Shown here: positions 23,801 to 37,200 of the stretch, one piece after another
Position numbering within the stretch: the first letter of the stretch is position 1
Layout of the letters: every line of letters begins with the position of its first letter
Source of the DNA: Undaria pinnatifida
Taxonomy: Eukaryota > Sar > Phaeophyceae > Laminariales > Alariaceae
Assembly: GCA_012845835.1 (NCBI GenBank)
Contig: JABAKD010000028.1
Location: 1,557,501-1,621,500, forward strand
Length of the DNA: 64,000 bases
Direction of reading: 5' to 3'
Translations under genes and position numbers: made by a program
Notes under the pieces: generated by a model
Databases searched by the model: none
What the model was told of the DNA's origin: nothing
What the model saw: the letters and a program-made list of their open reading frames with translations, nothing else

Positions 23801-26800
23801 GAAACAGCCAGATGTAGTCGCCGAGTGTAACGCATAGTGAAAGCTGAATGGAACGGTCGTGTTGCATATGTAACGATCCGCATAAGGGCCAATTCTAACG
23901 GCCTCGTGTACTGATCAAGTAAGTGAAGCGGTTGAGCGTAATGACCGAGTGTAACGCCGGAGCGTAACGGCTGAGAGTAACCGCCGAGTGTAATGGCCGA
24001 AGGTAACGACCGAGTGTAACGGTCGAGGGCAACGGCCGAATGTTGTTAAGAGCCGGGTGTAACGGTCTAGTATAACGGCCGAGTATAACGGCCGAGTGTA
24101 CCGACCGAGTGTAACGGCCGCGTGTAACGGCCAAGTGTGACGGCCGCGTGAAGCGGCCATGTAGGATGGTCGTGTGTAATGGCTGCATGTAACGGCTGCG
24201 TGGCCCGTATATCGACCGAGTGTAGCGGCCACGTGCAGTGGTCGGGTGTAACTGTCGAGTGCAACGGCAGCTTAAACAGTCTATTGATAGTGCAAAGACT
24301 GAGCACCGGCTGAGTGTACAGCAGTATCCGAGTGCAGCGGCGGAATGTAGCTGTTGAATGTAATGGCCAGGTGTGACGGCTTCGTGTAACGACCTCCTAA
24401 CGGCCGAGTGTAACGGCCGGGTGTAACGATCAAATGAAACGGCCGAGCGTAGCTGCCGAGCGTAACCGCCGAGAGTAACGATCAAGCCACGTCTTCGAGT
24501 ACCCGCAGCAGTTGTGTGTTTGTCCAAGCTATGTCTGCCCGGGACAATGCACCGTTTTTATCACAAAACTCCCCGACCAGGGCAGCCCCGCCAAACACTC
24601 ACTCGCTATCCATACGGCGGTGGTAGCTTCTAATCGCCGCGGCCCCACACCCTTCATGATCTGCTGTAATCAATGGGCAGGTGCTTAGTGTTCACGTCCT
24701 CGGCCACGCCGAGCATTCCAGTCTGGGAACCTACTGGCTCATGCGACCGCGACACCGGCAACGCTGGTGTCGCCGGAGGAAGCAGCGGTGGCGACAACGA
24801 ACCCCTGCCCTTACCGACATGCAAAGGGTCCCATGTCTCGGTAGTGAATATTGACGCAAGTTGGGGCTCCAGGCAGCTTTGCGTGTGCACCGGTGAGGAA
24901 GCGTGCAACGGTAAGGGGTGGCACCAAATTTTATTATGGTCCTCAGTTGAGGAGCTCTCTACCGTTGCCTAACACCATCTGGCTTTGGCGATGAATGTAA
25001 GCTGCAGCAAGCCCGGTGCACAAAACCCCGTGGGCTAAATATCTACCAGGTAAAAAATGGCACTAGAGAGTTCACGTCGGGTTCGAAGGTATTGGGTAGC
25101 TCCGCAGTTGAGGGATCACGTTAGAGAAACGTTTCGGCTTAATAATGCAGCCTCTGTCGTGGCACGGCTCTGAGATGTTCCGCGCCCTCGTGCTCGCTCG
25201 CGCCACATGGCGTCATCGTTAGAAGCATTGATGCGCTTGCAGCTCCTACCGCCTGTAGCTTGTTTTCAAGCTCGACCAGGAGGGTGCTGACACGGGTAAG
25301 TTTCCACGGGGGTGGCGGAAGGCTGTCGTTGTGTGTCGCCTCCTCATAGCATACGATCCACAAAGCCGCATTACAGGTGTGTTTTGTTGTAGTCGATCTT
25401 CTGTTCAGCCGGATGTAATACGGTTCACTTCAAAGATAAAGCTTGCCTGTGGAAGTTCGAGTACGCCTATTACGAAGATCCGTTGTTTCCCTGCATTTTC
25501 TCGGAATGTTCTTTGCCGTGTTTCACGTACATACTCGTGTTTCTCGGGAACTTTCTCTTCCGTGTATTTCGTACGCATTTGTGTCTCCTCGGAACTACGA
25601 GTATCTATTCCATGTCTCACGTACGTATGTACATGTTGACTACACCGCAGGTCAGGCGCGGATCCACCACTTAGCGGCGGGAGCGTGCGTCGGGGCGGCG
25701 ATGCTGTCGCCGGCAGAGCCGTGGGCCTGCCACTCCGACGACAGCAGTGGGGATGACGATCCTTCCTCATCGGGGGGGGTCATTCTGGACCACGCCCCGC
25801 GCCTTTGCCACATTTCCGCAGAAAGGACCGCTGGAGTTCCAAAAGGCCGTTCGCTTTCTGGGCGGCGGATGCTGCGTGGCGACGGCGGTGGAGGTGGTTG
25901 TAGCAATAGCGGTGGTGGGCGTGGGGATGGTTGTGGTAGTGTTGGTGGTGACGGTGCCCGTGGTTGCGACGGTTTTGGTAATGGCCTTGGCGGCGACAGA
26001 GGTGGCGACAGTAACGTTGAGCGACGCAAGTGGAAGAGGAGAGAGCGAGGCGGTGGTAGGGACGGAGTTGCTGTGCTGAAGTTGGTGACATTATCGCAGC
26101 GGCTCGCGAGAGCTTGGGCTGGGGGGGCATCGCGACAAAATACGTAAGTGCTGTGCACATCAAACATGCGATTGTTGTTGGTATTGTTTTATTGTTGTGT
26201 TGTGCTTACTTTCGGAGGCGTTTTTTATGGCGTTCATTTTTACTCTTGTTATCTTATTCCACCAAAAAAATGCGATTTAGTGCGTTGAGCAAGAGCAATG
26301 CCGTTCTAATCTTGGCGTTAAATTAACGTCAGTGGCGAGGGAGGACGTCATGCGTTGGGCGCTGTTACTACAACAGCAGCTGTGTTGACATTTTGTAGAC
26401 CCGGGCTCACCATTGAAGGCTTTCTCTTTTGGGCGGCGTTCAATGCACGGTTTTTTATTTATTGTTGGGAGTAATCGCGTCCCTTTGTACCTGAATAATA
26501 TGCCGCTGCCGTCACGTGTTCCGCCCTATCCAAGCGGCCAGTCCCAAGCGAGAGATTTCCACGTCACAGCTAACAACAAAAAAATGCAGCTCTTAAGTTC
26601 ATAACCTCTCTCCCCATCGCGCTGATTGCGTACCGTGTTAAGTTTATTCTGTTGGTTTCATCAATGCTCAATAGGGTGCGATGGGTCACTCTCCCGCGCG
26701 TTAACCCTGTACGGCTACGTGGTACATACAACTCCAAAAAAAAAAATTGAATTGTTTGGCGCCCGACAATGTGCAGCATGAGTTTCAACGTTGATCACTC

Positions 26801-28010
26801 CTGAACATTCCAGAAAGGTAGAAGAAAACCAGGGAAACCCGCTGAAACTAATTGCATATTAATTCCCAGTTATGTGTCCCTAAAACATGGGTGACGTTTT
26901 GAAAGAAGTAGACCTTTGTTTCGATTCCCCCCCCCAAAAGAATCAGTAACCACTTGTTTTTTTGTCAAAACGTTTCCCTCCAATATTGTCGATGCGCAGA
27001 ACCAGCGGCAGCAATGGCCTTGACGGTTACGGGCGCGAAGTAGGCGTAGATCTCGAGGGGGTGAGGGGGGGGGCTCAGTGCACCTGCGCAGCCTTCGTCG
27101 GAAGGACGGTTTTCCTAGGTTACGATACGGGAGGCGTGTGGGCGCACCGGGTCTCCGATGGCCGCCGACTCTACCGGTGAGATAAATTCCCCAGTATACA
27201 GGGGTCTTTAGCAGAAAGACGACTTTCTTGTCTGTCCGTCAGTTTGATCACAATCGTAAGAGCCACTTGTGACCCTGCCCAATGGTTGTTTCGAATCATG
27301 TGATAGGTGCAACAATGTTCGAGCCCTGAGAGTGCAGAACACAACTATTGTATTTGTAGGTGCGTTCGTGTGCACCAACATGAATGCGCGTGTTTCTTAT
27401 TGTTTGCTTGTTTAGTGTTTTGGATGCATGTGTGTTGTTTTTGCCTGTTGGGCTTTGATGGTACCTCGGTCAGACTCGGTTCGGTTCGGTTCGGTTCGGT
27501 TCGGTTCGGTTCGGTTCGGTTCGGTTCGGTTCGGTTCGGTTCGGTTCGGTTCGGTTCAGTTCGGTTCAGTTCGATTAGGTTGGGTTCGGTTCAGTTCGGT
27601 TCCGTGTTATTGTTTCGGCTCGACTCGGTCGGCTTGGCTCGGCTCGGCCCGGCTCAGCTCGGTTAGGCATCGCACCGCTCTGATATTTGGTTGGGAAATG
27701 GCTTTTGGTTCAGTCTCTTGGGTGGGAGTTGCCCGCGGCCGTGTTGTCGGCGGACAATAGCTAACCCTCCGTGGCCCCAAGCGACGACCGTTAGTTTTGC
27801 TAAACTGCCACCCACGGGGTCCTCTGCGGTTCCGAAATATCTCTCACCCGACGTCGATGATTACTATGCCCGTACCCCCCCCCTGCCACACCTTTTTGAC
27901 GCAGCCTGGACACGCGCGGTGCTGTGGTGCACCTTGTCGAAGCGGAGGGCTCCCTGTTCGCCTGCGGATCTTCCGGTGTGGTGTATCGCTGGAGCTGGGA
28001 GAATACATAG
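17818..28010 (+). CDS. WD40-repeat protein of unknown role, eight exons
   Basis: Exons: 17818-18590, 19088-19384, 20710-20812, 22580-22731, 24681-24892, 25651-26143, 27000-27176 and 27905-28010 (stop TAG). All junctions keep frame and give about 770 residues. The third intron appears to start with GC (CAG/GCGAGT); the others are GT-AG. The N-terminal 250 residues are Pro/Ser/Gly-rich and probably disordered. WD40 blades follow: SPAGDMVATG, then SADSLGLISVWDV; GERLASGALDGSVVIWSM; SSATPSIPVWE; a Gly-rich insertion in exon six; GYDTGGVWAHRV; and at the C-terminus ACGSSGVVYRWSW. WD40 propellers act as protein-binding scaffolds, and I cannot assign this one to a named family. The start is uncertain because the first frame is open upstream to 17719. 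Introns carry a minisatellite and several simple repeats. Confidence 0.75.
18655..18820 (+). repeat. (TTGG)n-type tetranucleotide tract
   Basis: Degenerate runs of TTGG, TTGGTTGG and GGTTGTTTG extend over about 165 bases in the first intron of the WD40 gene. The opposite strand reads as a Pro/Thr/Asn/Gln repeat ORF, which is an artefact. Confidence 0.9.
20164..20395 (+). repeat. Tandem array of about 32-bp units
   Basis: Around seven degenerate units read CTTAAATGAGATGGTACAGC followed by a short variable part ending in ATTCTT. They lie in the second intron of the WD40 gene. Confidence 0.85.
21300..21930 (+). repeat. Dispersed repeat related to 54980-55260
   Basis: Two segments in one orientation share landmarks in order: GAATTAATT, a TGTGAYRT-type word, and near the end GCGACGCCCCCGGGA and ATCCCGAAGGAGAA (here) against GCGTCGCCCCCGGGA and CTCCCGAAGGGGAA (there). 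A 163-codon frame at 21433-21924 partly follows the shared block. At the left, one frame reads TIHLALRLRG, which looks like the C-terminus of ubiquitin. The family is unknown. It lies in the third intron of the WD40 gene. Confidence 0.5.
22900..24495. repeat. 13-bp minisatellite (GTGTAACGGCCGA)n, about 1.6 kb
   Basis: A unit of 13 bases, AGTGTAACGGCCG, repeats over 100 times with substitutions; the central 23320-23440 is nearly perfect. Because 13 is not a multiple of three, every frame cycles through the same 13-residue period. On the minus strand this gives long ORFs of the type LGRYTRPLHSAVT. The array lies wholly within the fourth intron (22732-24680) of the WD40 gene. Confidence 0.95.
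27471..27600 (+). repeat. (TCGGT)n pentanucleotide microsatellite
   Basis: About 17 clean TCGGT units (27475-27560) pass into degenerate TCAGT, TCGAT and TCGGC variants that continue weakly to about 27665. The tract lies in the last intron of the WD40 gene. Confidence 0.95.
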
Positions 28011-29559
28011 CTCTCGTCGCCTCGCGCCCAACCCAGGGGGATAATGTAAAGATATGATACCAGGGCGTAGCTTTACTGCACCTTACCCGGCACCGGGTAC
28101 AGCCGTGGGTGTCTCAGTCGTGCGGTGTCTTGCCCGATGACAATACCTGCACTAAAGGGGGATCCCAATAGTACGCTACTCTGTAGGACGAGCTCGTGTG
28201 CGATTATCACCGCACTAAACTGGGGGGCCACACTACCGCGAACAATGGCCGTATATAATTGCTCACCGTACACACACAAGGTGCCGCAGAAGCAAGGTCG
28301 TGTTTTTGAATCGGCGAAGGCTTCCGAAAACGTTTCTTGTTGCGCGGGACAACATTTCATGGAAACAGGATTGGGCTTTTCCAAAAGCGCGGGATCGATA
28401 AATCATCCTGTTTCGTACGAGACGGGATTTTTTGCCGTACGGCAAACGGAACTGCAATATTTCCGCAGGATAGCGATAATCCGGTGGTCCCGATTAACAA
28501 GTAAGGTGTTCGTATACCTAATCGTGTGCACAGAAAATCGCGTGTGCACACTGACCTTCTTTCTTCTCTAGGATGAAGAATCAACACGGACATTTGGTGT
28601 GCTGAATGTTGAAGGGTTCAGGTAACCGTTAGCAATGTAAAGAACACACGCCAGGTGCCGACATGCCGGGCTCGCAATGGCAACATTCGGTTGCATTTTT
28701 TTTAATTCCAGTAGATGTTTCTGCAGAGTTAGGTCGTTGGATAGAGTGCCCAAATAGTCCAGTGGAGCGACAGCCGCGATTCTTCTTCCATCAACTTTTT
28801 TGGGAACCCGGGTACAGTACAGGACGCCGAATAAGAAACAGGGTAACAAGAAAGCCAGGCTGAGATACACAGAATAGTAAGAAAGTTGGGAGCCGTTTTC
28901 CTCAAGTTAGTGTAGAACGCACCTTTTTTCTCAAATAAGAAACCTAGCCTGGGTCAGTACCTGAATTTTTTAGTATGTGTCCAGTACTACGCACAGCGGC
29001 CTAAAAAACGATACCAGTCTCGGCACAAATATAAGCCACGTTTCTACCGGGTTATACTTAGGAAAGTGACTTATATTTAGACCCAGAATAATGTGCGGTA
29101 ACATGCTATAAAAAGATTGAGGGGCTGCTACAGACACAGGCCACCCTTTGCAGATTTCTCTACTAGGCAGTTTCCACGTTGGTCACTCACTTGTATTAGA
29201 TAAGCTCTTGCATTAGTTCCACACTCGCGACGGACGAACTTAATAGCGTTCAATTCCGCTTGGAGACAAAAGCATCATCCCCTTTTTCCTATACGCACAT
29301 GCCTTCAAAGGCATGCGAAAGCCTTTTATATCCAGCCGTATCCCATATATTACGCCTTGTTAGGCTCCCAGGGGGGTACCATAACACTAGCCCACCCTGA
29401 TAAACCGTATATGCACAAATATGGAAGATTCGGGAAGCATCGGTTCCACGGTCTAAAACATGTCTCGAAGATGCGGCTCTTCACAACCTACTGTCACACC
29501 TGCTATTTTTTGTCCTTCACGCCACCTAGCCCCTTGGCCAACCTCTAGGCATCAAGAGC

Positions 29560-29870
29560 AGAGCAGGCACAAAGGCAGGCTATATAGATAGGTGTATCTC
29601 GCTCAAAATGTCCGTGGTGAACTGGCTAGCATTTTCCCCAATGGCAAGGTCACGAGGTTTGCATGGTCCACACTGACTGATGCTTTCGCCTACTCACGGC
29701 CAACGATTTGCTGTGTAATAAACTGCCGCGCATATTCGTCATAGAGAGCAGGTAGGCAGGTATTCGTACAGGAGAACTACGCTCAAAATCTCACCCGTGG
29801 CGAAGAGGCAAGTTTTCCCGACGGCAAGGTTTACGTCAACACTGACTGCATTTAATTATCCTCAGGCGCT
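29560..29870 (+). repeat. Imperfect tandem repeat, period about 180 bp
   Basis: Two units share AGAGCAGGNAGGCAGG-like starts, a CGCTCAAAATNTC core, and ends with TTTTCCCCAATGGCAAGGT and TTTTCCCGACGGCAAGGT, each followed by ACACTGACTG. A third, weaker echo (TTTTCCAAACGGCACG) occurs at 30050. Confidence 0.7.
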
Positions 29871-30660
29871 GTAATTTTCCGAGCAAATACACGCAACCCG
29901 ATCAACAACCGCGCATATTTCAACGACGACAATCTTGCAGTTGGAAGGAGTGCGGAGAATGTACGTCTGACCAGGAATACAGGTTGCGATTTGTTTCGAA
30001 TTTTAATAGCTCTGACACCGCCGACCACGCCTTGCGGCGGTAGGCCGCGTTTTCCAAACGGCACGTTTTTCGTTTCAATTCAGCAGGTTGAAGCGGGTTG
30101 ATTGGTTGGTTTCTGCGGCAAGCACCGTCTTGAATAACCGCCTTCTGAACGTCTAGCAAACCCGTCGAAAGCGAGGCAGGCGTGTAACACGCACACGCCA
30201 AGACATCAAGGCCTCTGTTGGCCGGAATGTACCCCCCTTCAGTCAGTCAACCCTGCCAGCAGATAGCTCCTACAAATCGAGAAGCTACAACCAATCATGC
30301 TCTTTCCAGTCAGCCAATCGCTCCAAATGATTAGATGCTGCAACCACCATCGCTGCCGCCTGACGCGATATTTCGCACACGGCGCGGACGAATGGCAGCA
30401 ACGGAGAGCGCACCCCAAGCTCGCCGCCAGATAAAAAAATGCGACGCTTTCTGCCCAAAAAGCCTACCGCAAGTGTACCACAACAGCTCAAACAACGCCA
30501 CCGCGTTTCCGAGCTCCCCATAACCGCGGACGCCAAGGTTGCGTAAAAAAATCCACTGCAAGTTGAGCACTCGAGCCCCACGCTATCACATTTACTGTCA
30601 TGGGCTATATATGACAGTTTACTGTCAAAATTGTCACAGCCGATAGACCAATCTAACCCG

Positions 30661-30810
30661 GAACTCCAGTCCACGAAACGTATGGATTCTGGATGCGTCA
30701 AGCGTACGATCGCACCGTTGTGCACACGCCCCCCCTTCCGGAACACCAGTCCACGAAACGTTTGATAGTTGGATGCGTCAAGCGTACGATCGCACCGTTG
30801 TGCGCACGCC
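30661..30810 (+). repeat. Tandem duplication, period about 80 bp
   Basis: The block CCAGTCCACGAAACGT, then GGATGCGTCAAGCGTACGAT and CGCACCGTTGTGC, occurs twice in direct orientation with few differences. It is followed by C-rich low complexity. Confidence 0.9.
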
Positions 30811-31220
30811 GCCCCCTACCCCTCTCCCCTCCGCCCGCCCGTCCGCCCGCCAAAACAGGAAAACGCAAAAAAAAACACCATGCGCCCCCTTCTAACCCCC
30901 CCCCCCACCGGCAAACATCATGTGCCGCCATCCCTCGCTCGTCCATTCAAGACCGATCACCAGTCATCCTTGTCCAATACTACTCTGTAGACCCGCCCCG
31001 GACGTCACACCCCTCTCTCTTCCCCTCCTTCCCTCGTTATCTCTCTCGGATTCACGCAAAGCCAGTCAACCTACCCACAATCACACAATACAATAACAAA
31101 ACACAACAGCGGCAACAGTAACAGTAGCGGCAGCAGCACCAGCATAAACAGCAGCAGCATCAGAAGCACCCCCACCATCACCACCACCTCCGCCGCCACC
31201 AACACGTAAGAGTACCCGCC

Positions 31221-34200
31221 CTACGCAACCCGCTCGTCGCACTCCAAAACTTTCGTCGAGCTGCGTTCCACGCACTGCAACAGCCGGATCATATGTCCCT
31301 GGCTCATGGCGCGCCACGTGCGGTGCTCGTCCTTAGCCACGGTGTTGGCGACCGTCTGGCCGCGGACGAACCACTCCCTAGCAGCGTCGGCCGTGCCCCA
31401 TTGGAGGGTCCAGAGGCCGGTGCTGTGCGCCACCTACATGAAAACAAAAATTACATAAAGTGAAGAATAACAAAGTTCAAATGTATATGAATGTAACTAC
31501 ACCTAAAAGAAAAACGTGAGCTGCAAGCGACTTTTGAACGTCCTCAAAGACGCAGTTTCAGAGTGAGTGATCATCGGACAATCAATAAAAACACGTCTGG
31601 TGCGAGCGCCATCTTGCAACGTCTTGCAATACGATAACGTGCACGCGTGGAAGAGGCCTGCCGAGTCACCTCGCCAACAGGTTATTGGGAGGCACGTGAT
31701 AATCTAATTGAAACACTCCCTGCGAATGATACTTCGGTCGCACAACGGTGTACCAATTTGGGTGTTAATGACATGGTCGTTTGGTATTCGTGTTAACACC
31801 CCAACGGTCCCTACATTTCGGTCCAGAGTGGTATCGCACTGCTGTACTCCAACTGGCGCGTCTTCGCGGGAAGGCGAAAAAAGCCCCTACTCCTCACCTC
31901 ATGGGTCAAGAAGACCAGTCCGGGCAAGCACGCCTGCCTAACGCGCAGCAACTCCTCCCTCCTGGCCACCGCCTCCGCACGCCCCGCCGCCTCCGCCGCT
32001 CTCGCCACCCCCGCCCTCTCCTCCCTCGCTCTCCTCCCCCTCGCCTCCGCTACCTCCTTCGCCTTTCTCATGTCCTCCGGGGTGCGGTGATGACGCTCCC
32101 CCTCCCCGTCCCCGCTCACTCCCTGCCACCCCGACGAAGGATCGGACAAGACCATGTCCCCTCCCGAAACGCCTGCGCCTGGTCCGGTCATAACGCCTCC
32201 TCCCCCGCCTCCGCCGTCGCTGCCGTCGCCGTCGCCTGCGATATGGTGCATGCTCATTGCTGCTGCTGCTACCGCGTCGAGCCTCGCGGTGGAGTTTTGG
32301 GGATACATCCAGCCGTCCTGGGGGAGCCGGGGGGAGCAGGGAGGGAAGGTGGGGTGGGGTGGGGACCAGTTGTTGGCAATATATTGGAAGCAGTTATTAA
32401 CAGTACATGGGACCAGTCTTTGGCAGTACATTGTAACCAGTTACTGGCAGTACATTGTAACCAGTTACTGGCAGTACATCGGATTAGCGGGGGGGTCAAG
32501 CCTGTCCGGTGAGCAGCTTACCTCCCTGGACGTCCACCGCCAGTAACGGGCAGCAAGACATCGCCGTATAATGTTCAGTATCAATATCTCAATCATTCCC
32601 ATAATCGTACCGGTACAGCATAAAGCTGCACAGCCTACAACCCCCCCAGTCTCCATCTGTAGCAGAAACGGTGCCCCGTCTCGAAAATGATGGCTGATTA
32701 ATGGTCAAACGACAAATAATAACGCAAGCAACACAGGACACCCCCCCCCCCCGGCGCACTAACCTCAAACGTCAGCACCCTCTCCATGGCGTCCATCGCC
32801 CGTTCCGCCGCGCCGTGAACAAGCTCATCCCCGCCCGACTGCAGAAGCTCTAACGCCGCCCCGCCCCCTTCCCCCTCGTGCCGCCGCCCCTGATCCTCAT
32901 CCTGCTCCCGCTCCCGAGCCCTGTGCGCCGAAACCCAGGCCAGATACGCTTCTCTAGCTTCCAGGAGGAGTGTCCAGCAATTGTGCTCGCGGACAGCATC
33001 CGCATCGACACCCTCCATCGCAACCGCCTCCATACTATTCGCCTTCGTTTGCGTTTCCCCCTCCTCCTCTTCCGGGTTGCCTCCGCTACATTTGCTCTCC
33101 TGCGCTCCGTTCTTCGATCCGCTCTGCGCTCCGTTCAGATGAACGCCATTCTGAGCGGTGCTCTGAGCGACGGCTGTCAAAAGCACGCCTACGGCCTCCG
33201 CGCGAGCCGACAGCAAGGCGGGGGTTTCCATCGCCTCATCTTCGGATGTGTCGCCCGGGGGCGTGGCCCACGACAGCGCACCCGTACCGTGAGCGACGGC
33301 GGCGGCGCCGATGTTGCTAGCCGATCCCGGACCGCCGATTACAGACGCCTGGTACTTTTGGAGCATAAGGTGGCGCGCCAGGGCGTTCGCCTGTTTTGGC
33401 AAGGCGTGGCGTGAGGGGAAGGGGGGAGGGGGCGGGGGGGGGGAAGGAGGGAGGGAGGGAGGGAGGGAGGGAGGGAGGGAGGGAGGGAGCGTGACGATGA
33501 TAACAAAGATGATGCACTTACAAGGACGATGAAAATCATGGCGGACAGCGATGTTAACGAAAAAATAACCAAAACAATCACGACGATAACTATGTGAATG
33601 ATGCTCATGGTGACCACTCAGCAGCTGCGTCTGCAGACAAGAACGCACCTGAACTACCGCCTCGGCGCGCGACGCCGGATGGTCCAGCAGCCACGACACT
33701 GCCTTGATCTTCTTCAGGTCTCCCTCCGGCACCTGCCTCGGCACCCTCGGAGCCACCGACGGAGTTTGCAGCCTCACGTCTTCCACCACCTGCGAAGGCA
33801 AACCGGGAAGAGGAGACGGGGGAATTACGGGGTACGTGGGTAAGGTGGGAAATGGCGTACAGACCGGATAAATCTCGTTATATATGAAAAAACAATCATT
33901 AACAAATGTTTTCTGGCCTGTCACTGCCCAAAACTTGTCTACGTAACGCGCGTGGGTGCAAACGACACCCAGAAAAACAAAACAAAAATTCCCCCATTTT
34001 TTCTCTGTTGTCTTGGCCTTGCCCCCTCCACCCCCTCCCGCCACCTGTGCCCCAATTTCGGGCGAAAACAAACGTGCACCTTCTTGAGGATGGCCGGCAC
34101 ATCTCGACCCATGTGTTGCTCCGCCTGCTCCAGCGCCTCGCGGCGGTCACCATCGCCTTCCACGCTCCTAAGAAACCCGGCGTACAGCTCGCGGCGCCGA

Positions 34201-37200
34201 AGAGTGGGCAGGGTAGCCGCGTACACGGCCACAAGACGGACCTGCTCAAGAAAGGTAACGCGTATAACAGGGGGGTTTCCAAGGGTTTTTTAGGCGGATG
34301 CTACGGTAGGGGTGCACTTGTTTTTCTTGGGCCCATTCCGCGCGCTAAGGAGCGCTATCTGCACCTCACCCAAACGAACGACTTTTGAGAAGAAATGAAA
34401 GTGTACCTTGACGAAGGAATCCCATGGCCAAGGTATAAAACTGATACTTATAAGTAAAACATACGTCGTATTCCTTCGATAGTGGGTAGTTTCTCAGCTT
34501 CCCCCACCCACCCCCTTTCCCCCCTCCCCGACGCACCCAACCACCTTTGTCCCCCAACCCAACCACCTACCCCCCTCCGACTTCCCCACCACCCCAACCC
34601 AGCCATAAAATTACTCCCCCCCCCCCCGCCCCCCCCTTCCCCTCTCCTTCTTCCCCCCTGCCGCCCCCGACCTACCCACCAGACCCGCGCCCCCACGCAC
34701 CTGCTTCGTGGAGGCCAAGTGCTCAGCGTACGCGCACACTACATCCTCAATGGCCTCCGCCGTCTCATCTTCCATGGTTAGGTACGGGCACTGAGCAGCC
34801 AGGAGGAGAGCAAGGTGCGCCGCAAACCGCAGCAGCTGGGGGGAGCAAAACATCCTAGAAGCCGCAGTCCCCCCCGTTCCCACCCCCTCCCCCTCTTCCC
34901 CCTGCCCGATCCCGCCTCCGTCGCTACTGCCGCCGCCGTTGGCCACTTGCCAGAGGATGTTCCGGAGGAACAGAGGGATGTCCCTTTCTCCGAGGACCAA
35001 AGCTTGCTGAGCCTGGGGGTGGGGAGGAGGGAGGGGGGGGGGGGCACGTTCGCAATGTGCGAAGGCGTGCGGGCGAGCGGGCGGGGGGGACGGGGGGGGG
35101 GTCAGATAGGACAGCGGTGACGTGCAACCTCTGGTAACAAGCAACCTGTATAAATAACAAGCAATCACTCCGGTAGGCAGTAACATCAAACTATTAAAAT
35201 ACTAATAGAATACAAAATACAATTGTAAACTATTTATAAAGCATATACCTCTACACAACCCCACTATTGACACTCGGCGAGGACGACTTCATGTCGCTAA
35301 ATTCACTCCCTCGCTGTCCGGCGCGAATGCGACTGCGGCTGCGCGAGTTGTCGTCGAGCGCCCTGCAGCATCATGGACAAGAACAAAACAAAAGAACTGC
35401 TACTGGCACACTGCTATCACTACCGTACCACTATGACAGTCCAAAAAAGAGAAGAATATTAACATAACACATTATGCGCACAAGTCATCTTGATGGTGAA
35501 AAAAGAGGAAAACCCGGGGATGGCTTCGATTTACCCCTTACCGGGGGTGATAATGACTCATCCCCGGTATCGCCGTAAAACGCGAAAGTAAAGCCAAACG
35601 CCGTAATTGCCTACGTGTACGCAATCTTGCGTATTTCAAGAAACAACCACCCCCGGTCTACCCTGCCCCACTCGACCGTCCCAGAGGACACGCTTGCCTG
35701 GCGGTACACCCCCTTCCCTTCCGCGCGAACCCGGCCGCGCGAGTTGTCATCCAGAACCTCGAAAATCGACGCGTGGGTCGTAGGGGGTGCCGACTCCATC
35801 ATGACCTCCAGCAAGCGCTCGTCCGTCCTTCGGCGAGGAACAAGAAAGGGGGGGAGCAGGAACAGCTTGTCTTATGACGCTAAGGTAAAACAGAGACAAA
35901 CAAAAAGGAGCTGAAACTAACAGAAGTTATTAAAGCAGAGGCGGGAGTACAAGACAGGACCCTTAACACTAAGAAGCAGAAGAGTTGGCCCAAGCTGGAA
36001 CTATTCTTCGAGAATTGGCGCGTTTAACACTAACTTCAACGGAACGACCCTCCATTATTTTCCTCCTGCGAGTCATGGGTGCGTTTTACACTACCTTCAC
36101 TACAACGAGTCCTCGAGTTCTTATTAATTTCTTTATGAAATCACGAGCGCATTCTACACTAACTTCAATATAACGACTCCCCAAGTTATTTGTTTTTGGC
36201 CAGTCATGGACGCGTTCTACACTAACTTCAATGCAACGACTCCCGAAGTTGATATTTTTCTGAAAAAAAAATAACCTTGCCCGTTTTCTTAGTAGGTGCC
36301 GTGTACTGTAGGGGGATAGGGCAGAGTGGACAGGGTCGGAGGCAGTTACTCTCACGGACTTCCTGCCGCAACACCGCACAAGATCCTTAGAAAAACTACG
36401 TACAGGGCAATCGACAGCAGCAGCAGTCAGCGCCAAAACCCCAGTACCAAATTTACACAAATGCAGAACTACAGCAGCAGTAGCAGAAGCAGCAAAAACG
36501 ACATCAGCAGCAGCAGCAGCAACACCGACATCGACACCAATAACGCAAAACAACAACAACACCAACAGCAATGGCAACAACAACACAAGCAATAGCACCA
36601 TACCGGTATGAGACACACAGATACCTCAAGGTCGCCACGCCAGGGTAGAGCGCGCTAAGTTCCGCCTGAACCCGTCGGTGGTCTATCCGCTCCTGAAGCA
36701 CCTTCAGGTGCAGCATCGTGGTGAAACGCACCCACGCCTAAAAACATGCAAAAAGGGGTACGATTGAGAGAGGCGGAGGTTGGGGGGGGGGGGGGGGTAA
36801 CCACTTCATGATCGGCCGTAGTCCTTACCCTCGCATCCCCACATTGCCGGGACCGAACACGTCGGGTTTTTACCTATTAGACAGAGATTGCTTGCATTAA
36901 GCGTAAGCGCCATAAGGTGTCCGGCGAGTCGCGTGAAGGGTGAGCTGCATCGTACTGAGACTGTGAGGCGGGCTTCGGCACCTTGTGCGTTGGGGGGCAG
37001 GGGGGGGTACTCATTTGTCGTCTGCCTTAGTCATTGGACCATTAACCACACATCCCTCGCGAGGGAGGGGGGGGGGTACTCATTTTTTGCCTTACTTAGT
37101 AATTTGACCATTGACCACGCATCCCTTTTGAGACGGGGGACTGTTCTTACTCCTAGTATAATAGAGACATAATTTGGGTGCTCATTACGTGTTTGATAAA

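Larger units (their letters stand above)
28011..31220. other. Convergent intergenic region between the WD40 gene and NUP107
   Basis: It should contain both 3' UTRs. A frame of 148 codons at 28125-28571 has no recognised motif and is not called. Other content is the two tandem repeats listed separately and, near 31080-31200, CAG/ACC-rich low complexity just beyond the NUP107 stop. Confidence 0.5.

Noticed and set aside
22451-24527. Several long minus-strand ORFs encoding LGRYTRPLHSAVT-type repeats
   Set aside because: They are translations of the 13-bp minisatellite. Every frame gives the same period, and there is no conserved non-repeat domain or splice support.
28125-28571. 148-codon plus-strand ORF
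   Set aside because: It lies just after the WD40 stop codon and has no motif or hydrophobic or charged pattern typical of a domain. It is more likely 3' UTR or intergenic.
36420-36600. CAG/AAC-rich polyglutamine-type ORF
   Set aside because: It is simple sequence in a NUP107 intron, opposite the gene, with no flanking coding signature.
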